Shown here one piece after another: positions 1 through 8,551 of a DNA stretch of 60,526 nt. A model generated the notes under the pieces. The model worked only from the letters and a program-made list of their open reading frames with translations. It made no database searches and was not told where the DNA came from. Within the stretch, counting starts at the first letter, position 1; each line of letters starts with the position of its first letter. The position numbers were made by a program, and so were the translations under genes. The DNA lies in the NCBI RefSeq assembly GCF_018613755.1, contig NZ_JAGGPP010000017.1, forward strand, positions 1 through 60,526. The letters run 5' to 3'. This DNA is from Arthrobacter sp. ISL-72. GTDB taxonomy: Bacteria; Actinomycetota; Actinomycetes; Actinomycetales; Micrococcaceae.

Positions 1-131
1 TAACCCCAGCGTTGCTCCCACCGTATGACTTTGCCCGCCCGCAGCCCGCGTTATCTGGACAAAAACTCCAGTGGACGGCTCGGGTGAGGGGGATCATGGG
101 CGGCCGGAAAAACATGCCGCGTAACTCCCGG

Positions 132-137
132 TAAACT
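132..137 (+). promoter_or_regulatory. Possible -10 element of lysS, leaderless arrangement
   Basis: TAAACT fits the actinobacterial -10 pattern and lies 8 bases before the GTG start of lysS, which would put the transcription start at or next to the start codon. No well-spaced Shine-Dalgarno sequence is present (AGGGA ends only two bases before GTG). The -35 position reads AAAACA, a weak match. This is a prediction only. Confidence 0.35.
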
Positions 138-145
138 TAGGGATT

Positions 146-1675
146 GTGACTTCCCAAAACACCCCCACCCCGACCAATGCTGCCGAACCGGCGGACGCCA
201 GCGAACAGATGCGCATCCGCATGGAGAAGCGCGCCAAGCTGATCGAACGCGGCGAGGCCTACCCGGTGGGTGTTGAGCGCACACATTCCCTCAGCGAGAT
301 CCGGGAGAAGTACGCCCACCTCGAAGCTGACGACACCACCGGCGACGTCGTGGGCGTCAGCGGCCGCATCGTGTTTATCCGCAACACCGGCAAGCTTTGC
401 TTTGCCACGCTCCAGGAAGGCGGCACCGACGGCAAGGGCACCCGGCTTCAGGCCATGCTGAGCCTGGCTAATGTCGGCGAGGAATCCCTGGCCGAATGGA
501 AGGCCCTGGTGGACCTGGGCGACCACGTCTTTATCAGGGGTGAGGTCATCTCCTCCCGCCGCGGCGAGCTGTCCGTCATGGCCGAGTCCTGGTCCATGGC
601 CTCCAAGGCGCTGCGCCCCCTGCCCGTGCTGCACGCCGGCCTGAACGAAGAGACACGCGTCCGCCAGCGCTATGTTGACCTGATGGTCCGGGACGAGGCC
701 CGCGAGATGGTGTACACCCGCGCCGCGATCACCCGTTCCATCCGCGAGACGCTCTTCCGCCGCAACTACGTCGAGGTGGAAACCCCGATGCTGCAGCTGG
801 TCCACGGCGGCGCGCTGGCCCGGCCGTTCGAGACCCACATGAACGCCTTCGACCAGAAGATGACCCTGCGCATCGCCACCGAGCTTTACCTCAAGCGTGC
901 AGTGGTGGGCGGCATTGACCGCGTCTACGACATGGGCCGCGTGTTCCGCAACGAAGGCGTCGACTCCACGCACAGCCCGGAATTCACCACGCTGGAGTGC
1001 TACGAAGCCTGGGCCGACCAGTTCGTCATGGCGGACCGCATCAAGGAGATCATCCTCGACGCCGCGGACGCCGCCGGCGTGGGCCGCACCTTCCAGACTG
1101 AAGCCGGTGAGATCAACCTCGACGGCGAATGGGCCTGGCTGGCCGTTTACCCCGGGCTCTCCGAAGCAGTGGGCCAGGAAATCACCCCTGATACCACGGT
1201 GGAGGAGCTGCGGAAGGTGGCGGCCAAGCACGACGTCAAGGTGGATCCCAAGTGGGACGCCGAGAAGCTGGCCGTCGAGCTGTTCGGTGAAATCGTTGAA
1301 CCCACGCTGCTGAACCCGACCTTCGTGTACGACTACCCGCCGTCGGCACAGCCGCTGGCCCGCCAGCACCGCGACGACGACCGGCTGATCGAAGCCTGGG
1401 ACCTGATCATCGGCGGCATGGAACGCGGCACCGCGTTCTCCGAGCTGATCGACCCCGTGATCCAGCGTGAACGCCTCACCGAACAGTCCATGCACGCCGC
1501 GGCCGGTGACGTCGAGGCCATGCAGCTGGATGAGGACTTCCTCCGCGCGCTGGAATACGGCGCCCCGCCCATGGGCGGCATCGGACTCGGGATCGACCGC
1601 CTGGTGATGCTGTTCACCGGAGCAGGCATCCGCGAAACCATCCTCTTCCCGCTGCTGAAGCCCGAAGGACACTAG
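146..1675 (+). CDS. lysS: Lysine--tRNA ligase (class II)
   Basis: Charges tRNA-Lys with lysine in the cytoplasm. The 509-residue product has the family layout: a charged N-terminal extension, an OB-fold anticodon-binding domain (about residues 60-165), then a class II catalytic core. Class II motif 2 is seen as RVFRNEG near residue 265 and motif 3 as GIGLGIDRLVMLF near 477. Length is normal for bacterial LysS. The GTG start is chosen because the family N-terminus fits and no better start lies upstream. The upstream -10-like TAAACT suggests a leaderless or near-leaderless transcript. The next small gene begins two bases after the stop codon, so the two are probably co-transcribed. A tRNA-Lys(UUU) gene is in the same window at 37.3 kb. 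Confidence 0.97.
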   Translation: MTSQNTPTPTNAAEPADASEQMRIRMEKRAKLIERGEAYPVGVERTHSLSEIREKYAHLEADDTTGDVVGVSGRIVFIRNTGKLCFATLQEGGTDGKGTRLQAMLSLANVGEESLAEWKALVDLGDHVFIRGEVISSRRGELSVMAESWSMASKALRPLPVLHAGLNEETRVRQRYVDLMVRDEAREMVYTRAAITRSIRETLFRRNYVEVETPMLQLVHGGALARPFETHMNAFDQKMTLRIATELYLKRAVVGGIDRVYDMGRVFRNEGVDSTHSPEFTTLECYEAWADQFVMADRIKEIILDAADAAGVGRTFQTEAGEINLDGEWAWLAVYPGLSEAVGQEITPDTTVEELRKVAAKHDVKVDPKWDAEKLAVELFGEIVEPTLLNPTFVYDYPPSAQPLARQHRDDDRLIEAWDLIIGGMERGTAFSELIDPVIQRERLTEQSMHAAAGDVEAMQLDEDFLRALEYGAPPMGGIGLGIDRLVMLFTGAGIRETILFPLLKPEGH

Positions 1676-1677
1676 CC

Positions 1678-1890
1678 GTGGAGTACGTTGCAGTCCTCCT
1701 GCCCTCCCTCGTGGTCGGGTTGCTGTTCTGGTTTGCCATGAAGGCGATCTTCAATGCAGACAAGTCGGAACGCCAGGCCGAAGCGCGGGCACACGCTGAA
1801 GCTGAGGCCCGCGCGGCTGAATCCAATCATGGACCGAATGCCGCACCTAATAGCGGAACCAATGCCGGCGACGGCAGTAGCACAAACTAA
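1678..1890 (+). CDS. Small single-pass membrane protein of unknown function
   Basis: Encodes 70 residues. Residues 3-24 are a hydrophobic segment (VAVLLPSLVVGLLFWFAMKAI). After that comes an Ala/Glu/Arg-rich, probably helical stretch and a Gly/Asn/Ser tail. The GTG start lies two bases after the lysS stop, with the end of lysS supplying the purine-rich upstream sequence, so expression is probably translationally coupled. Codon use matches the flanking genes. No functional motif is visible. The position directly behind lysS and the typical actinobacterial composition make it a likely real gene. Confidence 0.7.
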   Translation: MEYVAVLLPSLVVGLLFWFAMKAIFNADKSERQAEARAHAEAEARAAESNHGPNAAPNSGTNAGDGSSTN

Positions 1891-1938
1891 TACTTCCTGC
1901 TTATTCCTGCCCACCATTCACAGGAACCTTTTGCCGCT

Positions 1939-1968
1939 TTGACGCGTTGCCATAAACAGGGGGATACT
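1939..1968 (+). promoter_or_regulatory. Predicted lsr2 promoter
   Basis: TTGACG (1939-1944) and GATACT (1963-1968) are separated by 18 bases and lie about 55 bases before the lsr2 start. Both hexamers are close to the housekeeping sigma consensus. The segment is more A+T-rich than the surrounding genes. Confidence 0.55.
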
Positions 1969-2024
1969 TTTTACAGATACATCCTGCTTTTCTGAATACC
2001 GTCCTTTCCACAAGAGAGAATTTC

Positions 2025-2351
2025 ATGGCACAGAAAGTAAAAATCATCCTTGTCGATGATCTGGATGGGGGAACCGCGGACGAAACTGTCCGTTTTGGGC
2101 TTGACGGCGCCAGTTACGAAATTGACCTGTCGGCCGCCAATGCCGGAGAACTCCGCTCCTCCCTGGAGCGGTTTGTTTCCAGCGCCCGCAAGACGTCCAC
2201 CGGCCGCGCGACCCGCACCAAGGCTGCAGGCGGCCGGAATCAGGACTCTGCACAGATTCGCCAGTGGGCCCGGGAGAATGGCTACGCGGTTAACAGCCGC
2301 GGTCGGATCCAGGCTGAAATTCAGGAAGCCTACCAGAAGGCAAATTCCTAG
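2025..2351 (+). CDS. lsr2: Lsr2 family nucleoid-associated protein
   Basis: Lsr2 is the actinobacterial counterpart of H-NS. It binds the minor groove of A+T-rich DNA, bridges it and silences acquired genes. The 108-residue product starts MAQKVKIILVDDLDGG, which is the family signature. An N-terminal dimerisation domain (about residues 1-60) is followed by a basic linker (KTSTGRATRTKAAGG). The C-terminal DNA-binding domain contains IRQWARENG and the RGR minor-groove hook near residue 92. Length is normal. It has its own promoter upstream and a strong hairpin terminator downstream, so it is probably monocistronic. Confidence 0.97.
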   Translation: MAQKVKIILVDDLDGGTADETVRFGLDGASYEIDLSAANAGELRSSLERFVSSARKTSTGRATRTKAAGGRNQDSAQIRQWARENGYAVNSRGRIQAEIQEAYQKANS

Positions 2352-2372
2352 CACTGCCGCCGTTTTGGGTGG

Positions 2373-2413
2373 AAAAGCAATGCCCCTGCCAAACGGCGGG
2401 GGCATTGCTTTTT
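2373..2413 (+). terminator. Rho-independent terminator of lsr2
   Basis: A 14-bp perfect stem pairs AAAAGCAATGCCCC (2373-2386) with its complement at 2399-2412 and ends in a run of T. It starts 21 bases after the lsr2 stop codon. The A-tract on the left arm would also let it work on the other strand. Confidence 0.9.
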
Positions 2414-2722
2414 GAATACCGGGGCGCCGGCCTGCCCAAGGCATGCCGGTAAAGCGGGCCCGCTTTTTCCGGCGTTATTGCGGCCGCGAACCAGCCCGCC
2501 GAGAGTTCCGCACAAGAACAGCACAATTGGGGCGGTGCGGACGGCCGCATTCAGCACGGACAACAAAGCGAATGTGCGCCTGGTGCCAGTGGCGCAGCAC
2601 CCTTCCCGGCCGGCAGTGTCAACCCGCAAAGCGGCTCCGGGTTTCCCCTGTGGCGAACACGCTCCACAAGTCCGGGTCCGCCACGTAGCATCAAAGTACG
2701 TCGTAGCTAGGAGTGTGGCGAA
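2414..2722. other. lsr2-clpC intergenic region with a second hairpin
   Basis: This gene-free stretch holds a second terminator-like palindrome, AAAGCGGGCCCGCTTT at 2451-2466 followed by TT. The rest is the upstream region of clpC. I could not place a convincing clpC promoter. No perfect ClgR-type (CGC-N5-GCG) operator was found, although several GCGAA half-motifs occur. Open frames crossing this stretch lack recognisable protein features. Confidence 0.5.
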
Positions 2723-5215
2723 ATGTTTGAGCGATTTACGGACCGTGCCCGTCGCGTAGTTGTGCTTGCCCAAGAAGAGGCACGCATGCTGAACCACAAT
2801 TACATCGGTACCGAACACATCCTCTTGGGTTTGATCCATGAGGGTGAAGGCGTTGCCGCCAAAGCTCTGGAGTCCTTGAGCATTTCGCTCGACGGCGTAC
2901 GCGAGCAGGTGCAGGAGATCATCGGCCAGGGCCAGCAGGCCCCGTCCGGACACATCCCCTTCACCCCGCGCGCCAAGAAGGTGCTGGAGCTCTCGCTCCG
3001 CGAAGCCCTGCAGCTGGGACACAACTACATCGGCACGGAGCACATCCTGCTGGGACTCATCCGCGAGGGTGAAGGTGTGGCTGCCCAGGTGCTGGTGAAG
3101 CTCGGAGCGGACCTCAACCGCGTCCGCCAGCAGGTGATCCAGCTGCTCTCGGGCTACCAGGGCAAGGAGACCACCGGCGCAGGCGTCGGAGCGGGCCAGC
3201 CCGAAGGCGCCCCTGCCGGCTCCGTGGTCCTGGACCAGTTCGGCCGCAACCTGACCCAGGCTGCGCGCGAGAACAAGCTGGACCCGGTCATCGGACGCGA
3301 GCAGGAAATGGAACGCGTTATGCAGGTCCTTTCCCGGCGCACCAAGAACAACCCCGTCCTCATCGGCGAGCCCGGCGTCGGGAAGACCGCCGTCGTGGAG
3401 GGACTTGCCCAGGCGATCGTTCGCGGGGACGTACCGGAGACCATCAAGGACAAGCAGCTCTACACGCTGGACCTTGGCTCCCTGGTGGCAGGTTCCCGCT
3501 ACCGCGGTGACTTCGAAGAGCGGCTGAAGAAAGTCCTCAAGGAGATCCGCACCCGCGGCGACATCATCCTCTTCATCGACGAAATCCACACCCTTGTGGG
3601 TGCGGGTGCTGCCGAGGGTGCCATCGACGCAGCGTCGATCCTGAAGCCCATGCTGGCCCGCGGCGAGCTGCAGACCATCGGTGCCACCACGTTGGACGAA
3701 TACCGCAAGCACATCGAGAAGGACGCAGCGCTGGAGCGCCGCTTCCAGCCGATCCAGGTCAAGGAGCCCTCGGTTGCGCACGCGATCGAAATCCTCAAGG
3801 GCCTGCGCGACCGGTACGAGGCGCACCACCGCGTCACAATCACCGACGGCGCCCTCGCCTCGGCAGCCAACCTGTCCGAACGCTACATCTCGGACCGCTT
3901 CCTGCCGGACAAGGCGATCGACCTCATCGATGAAGCCGGCGCCCGCCTGCGCATCCGCCGGATGACGGCTCCGCCGGAGCTGAAGGCCATGGACGAGCGC
4001 ATCGCCGAACTCAAGATGGAGAAGGAATCCGCGATTGACGCGCAGGACTTCGAAGGCGCCGCCTCCCTGCGCGACAAGGAGCAGAAGCTCATTGCCGAGC
4101 GGGCAGAGAAGGAACGCCACTGGAAGACCGGCGGCATGGACGACATCTCCGAGGTGGATGAGGATCTCATCGCCGAGGTGCTGGCCAACTCCACGGGCAT
4201 TCCGGTCTTCAAGCTGACCGAGGAAGAGTCCTCGCGCCTGCTGAAGATGGAAGACGAACTGCACAAGCGCGTCGTCGGCCAGAACGAAGCCATCAAGGCC
4301 CTGTCCCAGGCCATCCGCCGCACGCGTGCCGGCCTGAAGGACCCGAAGCGTCCCGGTGGCTCGTTCATCTTCGCCGGCCCCACCGGCGTCGGCAAGACCG
4401 AACTCGCCAAGGCCCTCGCCGAGTTCCTGTTCGGTGAAGAGGACGCCCTCATCACGCTGGACATGTCCGAGTACTCCGAGAAGCACACGGTTTCACGGCT
4501 CTTCGGTGCCCCTCCGGGCTACGTCGGCTACGAAGAGGGCGGTCAGCTGACCGAGAAGGTCCGCCGCCGTCCGTTCTCCGTGGTGCTGTTCGACGAAGTG
4601 GAGAAGGCCCACGCGGACCTCTTCAACTCACTGCTGCAGATCCTGGAAGACGGCCGCCTGACCGACTCCCAGGGCCGCGTGGTGGACTTCAAGAACACCG
4701 TGATCATCATGACCACCAACCTTGGAACGCGCGACATCTCCAAGAGCGTTGCCACCGGCTTCCAGTCCGGCACGGACACGCAGACCGGTTACAACCGGAT
4801 GCGCGCCCGGGTCACGGAGGAGCTCAAGCAGCACTTCCGCCCGGAGTTCCTGAACCGTGTTGACGACGTCGTGGTGTTCCCGCAGCTGACGCAGGACGAG
4901 ATCATCGAGATCGTGGACATGTTCGTGACGCGCCTGGAGAAGCGCCTCAAGGACAAGGACATGGGCATCGAGCTCACCAAGGCAGCCAAGGTGCTCCTGG
5001 CCACCCGCGGCTACGATCCCGCCATGGGTGCCCGGCCGCTGCGCCGGACCATCCAGCGCGAGATCGAGGACCAGCTCTCCGAGAAGATCCTCTTCGGCGA
5101 GCTGCACTCCGGCGACATCGTCGTAGTGGATGTGGACGGCGAAGGCGACGACGCCAAGTTCACCTTCGAGGGAAACGCCAAGCCGCGCATCCCCGAGATC
5201 GCCCCGAGCGTCTAA
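2723..5215 (+). CDS. clpC: ATP-dependent Clp protease ATP-binding subunit ClpC
   Basis: AAA+ unfoldase that feeds substrates to the ClpP protease; essential in mycobacteria as ClpC1. The 830-residue product has two N-terminal Clp repeats (each with [13 protein letters not shown], residues 1-145). Next is AAA domain 1 with Walker A GEPGVGKT near residue 215, and a UVR-like linker around residues 430-450 ([15 protein letters not shown]). AAA domain 2 follows, with Walker A GPTGVGKT near residue 552, then the C-terminal D2-small domain. Length matches ClpC. The ATG is preceded by GGAG at good spacing. It appears monocistronic, with a terminator directly downstream. Confidence 0.97.
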   Translation: MFERFTDRARRVVVLAQEEARMLNHNYIGTEHILLGLIHEGEGVAAKALESLSISLDGVREQVQEIIGQGQQAPSGHIPFTPRAKKVLELSLREALQLGHNYIGTEHILLGLIREGEGVAAQVLVKLGADLNRVRQQVIQLLSGYQGKETTGAGVGAGQPEGAPAGSVVLDQFGRNLTQAARENKLDPVIGREQEMERVMQVLSRRTKNNPVLIGEPGVGKTAVVEGLAQAIVRGDVPETIKDKQLYTLDLGSLVAGSRYRGDFEERLKKVLKEIRTRGDIILFIDEIHTLVGAGAAEGAIDAASILKPMLARGELQTIGATTLDEYRKHIEKDAALERRFQPIQVKEPSVAHAIEILKGLRDRYEAHHRVTITDGALASAANLSERYISDRFLPDKAIDLIDEAGARLRIRRMTAPPELKAMDERIAELKMEKESAIDAQDFEGAASLRDKEQKLIAERAEKERHWKTGGMDDISEVDEDLIAEVLANSTGIPVFKLTEEESSRLLKMEDELHKRVVGQNEAIKALSQAIRRTRAGLKDPKRPGGSFIFAGPTGVGKTELAKALAEFLFGEEDALITLDMSEYSEKHTVSRLFGAPPGYVGYEEGGQLTEKVRRRPFSVVLFDEVEKAHADLFNSLLQILEDGRLTDSQGRVVDFKNTVIIMTTNLGTRDISKSVATGFQSGTDTQTGYNRMRARVTEELKQHFRPEFLNRVDDVVVFPQLTQDEIIEIVDMFVTRLEKRLKDKDMGIELTKAAKVLLATRGYDPAMGARPLRRTIQREIEDQLSEKILFGELHSGDIVVVDVDGEGDDAKFTFEGNAKPRIPEIAPSV

Positions 5216-5226
5216 GCTCCACGTTC

Positions 5227-5268
5227 AAGGCCCCGCCCGCTTCCCACCAGGAGCAGGCGGGGCCTTTT
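5227..5268 (+). terminator. Rho-independent terminator of clpC
   Basis: An 11-bp stem, AAGGCCCCGCC (5227-5237) with GGCGGGGCCTT (5256-5266), followed by T residues. It begins 12 bases after the clpC stop codon. Confidence 0.9.
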
Positions 5269-5331
5269 CCGTTTGTCATCACCTAGTCGCGCCGTCTGTT
5301 GTGTGCGGGGGAAAGCGTGTTGAATCTGTTC

Positions 5332-7494
5332 ATGGCAACTGAGAACTCGGCGATCCTGAGCGAACAACCTGCGACGCCCTTTCACCATATCGACCACTAC
5401 CTCGCGATCCCCAGGGTTAGCGGTTTGGCACTTAGCCCTGACGGAAAGCGCCTGGTGACCCCGGTTGCCACGCTCAACGGCAAGGGCACCGAGTATGTGA
5501 CCGCCCTTTGGGAGCTGGATCCCAAAGGCGAAAAGCATGCCCGCCGGATAACCCGCAGTTCCAAGGGCGAGGCCGGTGCTGCTTTCGCCTCCAACGGGGA
5601 CCTGTATTTCACGTCGGCGCGGCCGGATCCCGAGAGCCCTGACAGCGACCCCGTCAACGCACTCTGGCAGCTGCCGGCCGACGGCGGGGAAGCCCGCGTG
5701 GTCCTGTCGCGGGCCGGCGGGATCAGCAAGGTTATGGCCGCCGCGGACACGGGTGCAACGTTCGTGACCGCGTCAGTCCTGGCAGGTTCCGCGGACGAGG
5801 AGGCGGACGAGGAATGGCGAAAGAGCCGCAAGGACAACAAAGTGTCCGCCATCCTCCACAGCGGCTACCCGGTCCGCTACTGGGATGCCGACCTGGGCCC
5901 CGACCAGCCGCGGCTGTTCGCCGTGGAACCGGGGGAGGACAAGGAACCCGGCAAGCCGACGACGGTTGACGCTGCCGCCCCGCTCAAGCTCCGCAACCTG
6001 ACGCCGGACGCGGCAGGATTCCTGCGCAACGCTGATTCGGTGGTCAGCCCCGACGGCAAAACCATCTACACCAGCTTCGACAAGCCCCTCGCCAAGGCTG
6101 ACTCGCGTTCGGTCCTGATGGCCATCGACGTGGCCACCGCGACGCACAAAGTCCTGCTGGACCAGGAAGGAATGAGCTACTTCGCGGGGCCGGTGAGCCC
6201 TGACAGCCGGACATTGGTGGTGATGAGCGAGTCGGACACCACCCCGCACCAGGCTCCGCAGGTGAGGCTGCATCTGCTGGATGTCGGCGCCCCGGGGGAG
6301 CCGGCAGCAAACCTCCGGCCGTTGGCCCGCAACTGGGACCGCTGGGCCATCCGTGCAGCCTGGTTGCCGGACGGCTCCGCCCTCCTCGTGACGGCCGACG
6401 ACGACGGCGCCTCCCCGGTTTTCCGGATCACTCTCGCAGGGGAAGGGGAAGGGGAAGGGGCAGGGGCGGGGGCCGGGTCCGGCCACGCGGGCAGCGAAGA
6501 AGTCACGCGGGTGACGCGTGACGCGGCAGCCTATACCGACGTCGTGGTTTCACCGGACGGGCTGAGCGCATACGCGCTGCGAAGCTCCTACGAGTTCCCG
6601 CCGGAAGCGGTTCGGATCGACCTCGCGGACGGCGGGGTCACCAGGCTCCCGGCACCCGCTGAGCGTCCCCGCATCCAGGGATCACTGGAGCGGATCGAGG
6701 CGACCGCCACCGACGGCTCCCGCGTTCCGGCGTACCTGGCCCTGCCCGATGGCGCCTCGCCACAGACGCCGGCGCCGCTGCTCTTGTGGATCCATGGCGG
6801 ACCCCTGGGTTCGTGGAACGCCTGGACGTGGCGGTGGAACCCCTGGCTGCTCGTTGCCAAGGGCTATGCCGTGCTCCTGCCGGATCCTGCCCTGTCCACA
6901 GGTTATGGCCAGGCCTACATCCAGCGCGGCTGGGGCGAATGGGGCAAGGCGCCGTTCACGGACCTCATGGAGATCACGGACGCCGCGGTGGTACGCCCGG
7001 ACATTGACGCATCGCGAACTGCTGCCATGGGCGGCTCCTTCGGCGGCTACATGGCGAACTGGGTGGCCGGACAGACCGACCGCTTCGACGCCGTCGTCAC
7101 CCACGCCAGCCTGTGGGCGCTTGATCAATTCGGCCCCACCACCGACGCGTCACAGTATTGGCTAAAGGAAATGACGGCCGAGATGGCACTGGAGAACTCA
7201 CCCCACCTGCACGTGGAGAAAATCAGCACGCCCATGCTCGTAATCCACGGCGACAAAGACTACCGCGTGCCCATCGGCGAGGGCCTCCGGCTGTGGTACG
7301 AACTGCTGTCCAAGTCACAGCTTGCTGCCGATGAGAACGGCCGGACGCCGCACCGGTTCCTCTACTACCCGGACGAGAACCACTGGATCCTGCAGCCGCA
7401 GCACGCGAAGGTCTGGTACGGCGTGGTGGAGCACTTCCTCGCCAGGAACGTGCTGGACCAGGACGTACCCCTGCCCGCCGACCTGGGGCTCTAA
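5332..7494 (+). CDS. S9 family (prolyl oligopeptidase-like) serine peptidase
   Basis: Predicted cytoplasmic peptidase, probably an oligo- or acylaminoacyl-peptidase. Residues about 20-460 form a WD40-like beta-propeller with repeated SPDG motifs. Residues about 470-720 form the alpha/beta-hydrolase catalytic domain. The nucleophile elbow GGSFGGYM places the catalytic Ser near residue 567. The acid and base are in HGDKDYRVP and DENHWI. No signal peptide is visible. A Gly/Glu/Ala low-complexity insert (nt 6439-6475) interrupts the propeller. ATG 5332 is preferred because the conserved N-terminus begins there. GTG 5317, five codons upstream, is possible because GGGGGA lies just before it. Substrate is unknown. 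Confidence 0.9.
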   Translation: MATENSAILSEQPATPFHHIDHYLAIPRVSGLALSPDGKRLVTPVATLNGKGTEYVTALWELDPKGEKHARRITRSSKGEAGAAFASNGDLYFTSARPDPESPDSDPVNALWQLPADGGEARVVLSRAGGISKVMAAADTGATFVTASVLAGSADEEADEEWRKSRKDNKVSAILHSGYPVRYWDADLGPDQPRLFAVEPGEDKEPGKPTTVDAAAPLKLRNLTPDAAGFLRNADSVVSPDGKTIYTSFDKPLAKADSRSVLMAIDVATATHKVLLDQEGMSYFAGPVSPDSRTLVVMSESDTTPHQAPQVRLHLLDVGAPGEPAANLRPLARNWDRWAIRAAWLPDGSALLVTADDDGASPVFRITLAGEGEGEGAGAGAGSGHAGSEEVTRVTRDAAAYTDVVVSPDGLSAYALRSSYEFPPEAVRIDLADGGVTRLPAPAERPRIQGSLERIEATATDGSRVPAYLALPDGASPQTPAPLLLWIHGGPLGSWNAWTWRWNPWLLVAKGYAVLLPDPALSTGYGQAYIQRGWGEWGKAPFTDLMEITDAAVVRPDIDASRTAAMGGSFGGYMANWVAGQTDRFDAVVTHASLWALDQFGPTTDASQYWLKEMTAEMALENSPHLHVEKISTPMLVIHGDKDYRVPIGEGLRLWYELLSKSQLAADENGRTPHRFLYYPDENHWILQPQHAKVWYGVVEHFLARNVLDQDVPLPADLGL
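6439..6475 (+). repeat. In-frame GGGGAA/GGGGC repeat tract in the S9 peptidase gene
   Basis: Three consecutive GGGGAA hexamers are followed by three degenerate GGGGC(A/G)-type units. They encode alternating Gly-Glu then Gly-Ala residues inside the beta-propeller. The tract is the type that changes length by slipped-strand replication, in 6-bp (two-codon) steps that keep the frame. Confidence 0.75.
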
Positions 7495-7581
7495 ATTTCT
7501 CCACAGCGGATGGAGATAGCGGCGCAGCCACGGCTTGCGTCACATGGCGCAGGCTCCGAGCCGGAGGAGGGCGGCCGTAAG

Positions 7582-8100
7582 ATGGGGGCTGTGACTGAGA
7601 CCTTCCGCATCCGCCCTGCCCGCACCAGCGACGTGGCCGCCATCAAGAACCTGGTGGCTCCGCTGGCGGAAGAGAGGATCCTGATGGCCAAGGAGACGGT
7701 GGCGTACTACGAGAGCCTGCAGGAGTTCAGGATCGCGGAGTCGGCCGACGGCGAAGTGATCGGCTGCGGCGCCCTGCACGTCATGTGGGAGGACCTGGCC
7801 GAGGTGCGGACCCTGGCGGCGTCGGACCGGTGGCGCGGCAAGGGCGTTGGCCATGTGCTGGTGGAAAGTCTCCTCGAGGATGCCCGGGCGCTCGGCGTTT
7901 CCCGGGTGTTCTGCCTGACGTTCGAAGTGGACTTCTTCAAGAAGCACGGCTTCGACGTCATGGCCGACCAGACGGCCGTGGATCCGGTGGTGTACTCGGA
8001 GTTGCTCCGGTCCCATGACGAAGGCGTGGCGGAGTTCCTGGACCTCGCGCGGGTGAAGCCCAACACGCTCGGAAACACGCGGATGATCAAAGTCCTTTAG
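7582..8100 (+). CDS. GNAT acetyltransferase, probable amino-acid N-acetyltransferase (ArgA-type)
   Basis: The 172-residue product is a single GNAT domain. It contains the acetyl-CoA pyrophosphate loop as RWRGKGVGHVL, preceded by VRTLAAS on the beta-4 strand, and FFKKHGF near the C-terminus. Size and motifs resemble the short actinobacterial L-glutamate N-acetyltransferase (Rv2747 in M. tuberculosis), which makes N-acetylglutamate for arginine synthesis. Substrate assignment is by family resemblance only. ATG 7582 is chosen because GGAGGAGG lies about 11 bases upstream; GTG 7591 is an alternative. It stands alone between the S9 peptidase and a region with a very short ORF. Confidence 0.85.
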   Translation: MGAVTETFRIRPARTSDVAAIKNLVAPLAEERILMAKETVAYYESLQEFRIAESADGEVIGCGALHVMWEDLAEVRTLAASDRWRGKGVGHVLVESLLEDARALGVSRVFCLTFEVDFFKKHGFDVMADQTAVDPVVYSELLRSHDEGVAEFLDLARVKPNTLGNTRMIKVL

Positions 8101-8221
8101 CCCTTTTTGGTGTTGCCGATTATGTCTGACTTGCAAGCCTTCCCATATATCGAATCGATGTATAAAGTTAATCCTGCTTGCTTGGAACAACTGGATCCCT
8201 CACCTCATCAAAGGAACAAAA

Positions 8222-8386
8222 ATGCGCCAACACGCCATTTTTCCGGATTTTTCGGCCTTTCAAATGGACTTGCCCGGGGCTGACAGCCTGCGCGATCCAG
8301 CAGGCCAGCTTCTTGAGGCATCGGCGTTCCACATAGGCGCCGCGGCGTGGCCGGATTTCCTGCCAGCCTCTTGGGGGAAGACCTGA
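8222..8386 (+). CDS. Possible 54-residue protein, unknown
   Basis: ATG at 8222 is preceded by AAAGGA about 6 bases upstream and opens a 54-codon frame ending in TGA at 8384-8386. The product starts MRQHAIFPDFSAFQMD and is rich in aromatic residues and Ala, with no membrane segment and no recognised motif. It lies between an A+T-rich upstream segment (TATAAA at 8161) and a strong hairpin terminator 29 bases after its stop. Promoter-like sequence, ribosome site, ORF and terminator in order make a self-contained transcription unit plausible. The alternative is a small non-coding RNA. Confidence 0.45.
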   Translation: MRQHAIFPDFSAFQMDLPGADSLRDPAGQLLEASAFHIGAAAWPDFLPASWGKT

Positions 8387-8415
8387 GGCCGGCAGGGCAA
8401 GCCAAGCCGGGCACG

Positions 8416-8450
8416 GAAAAGGGACAGTCTATTGGGGGCTGTCCCTTTTC
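8416..8450 (+). terminator. Hairpin terminator upstream of dhaK
   Basis: A 12-bp perfect stem, GAAAAGGGACAG (8416-8427) with CTGTCCCTTTTC (8439-8450), with an A-tract before it and a T-run after it. It would stop transcription leaving the 8222 ORF and isolate the dha operon from upstream genes. Confidence 0.85.
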
Positions 8451-8485
8451 GTTTGCCTCCGCTGGGCCGGTGAACCGACAGGGCG

Positions 8486-8509
8486 CTACCGCAGCCGGGG
8501 ATGCGGTAG
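8486..8509 (+). promoter_or_regulatory. Inverted repeat in the dhaK upstream region
   Basis: CTACCGCA (8486-8493) and TGCGGTAG (8502-8509) form a perfect 8-bp inverted repeat with an 8-base spacer, 42 bases before the dhaK start. TAGGGT just after it resembles an actinobacterial -10 element. It could be an operator or an RNA hairpin. No dha regulator gene is adjacent. Confidence 0.45.
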
Positions 8510-8551
8510 TAGGGTCAAGACAAAGCTGCCAGGACACCGAGGAGCACTGCG

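Noticed and set aside
137..1672. A 511-codon open frame opposite lysS
   Set aside because: Same mirror effect; spans almost exactly lysS and has no recognisable motif.
2641..2660. ClgR operator upstream of clpC
   Set aside because: Only GCGAAC half-motifs are present, without the symmetric CGC-N5-GCG arrangement.
2412..2759. Open frame between lsr2 and clpC
   Set aside because: Starts inside the lsr2 terminator, overlaps the clpC start, lacks a ribosome site and has no motif.
2348..4486. A 712-codon open frame opposite clpC
   Set aside because: It mirrors the clpC reading frame, as expected from GC-rich third positions. The protein is low-complexity (His/Leu/Val/Gln-rich) with no domain, and its start and end bear no relation to promoters or ribosome sites.
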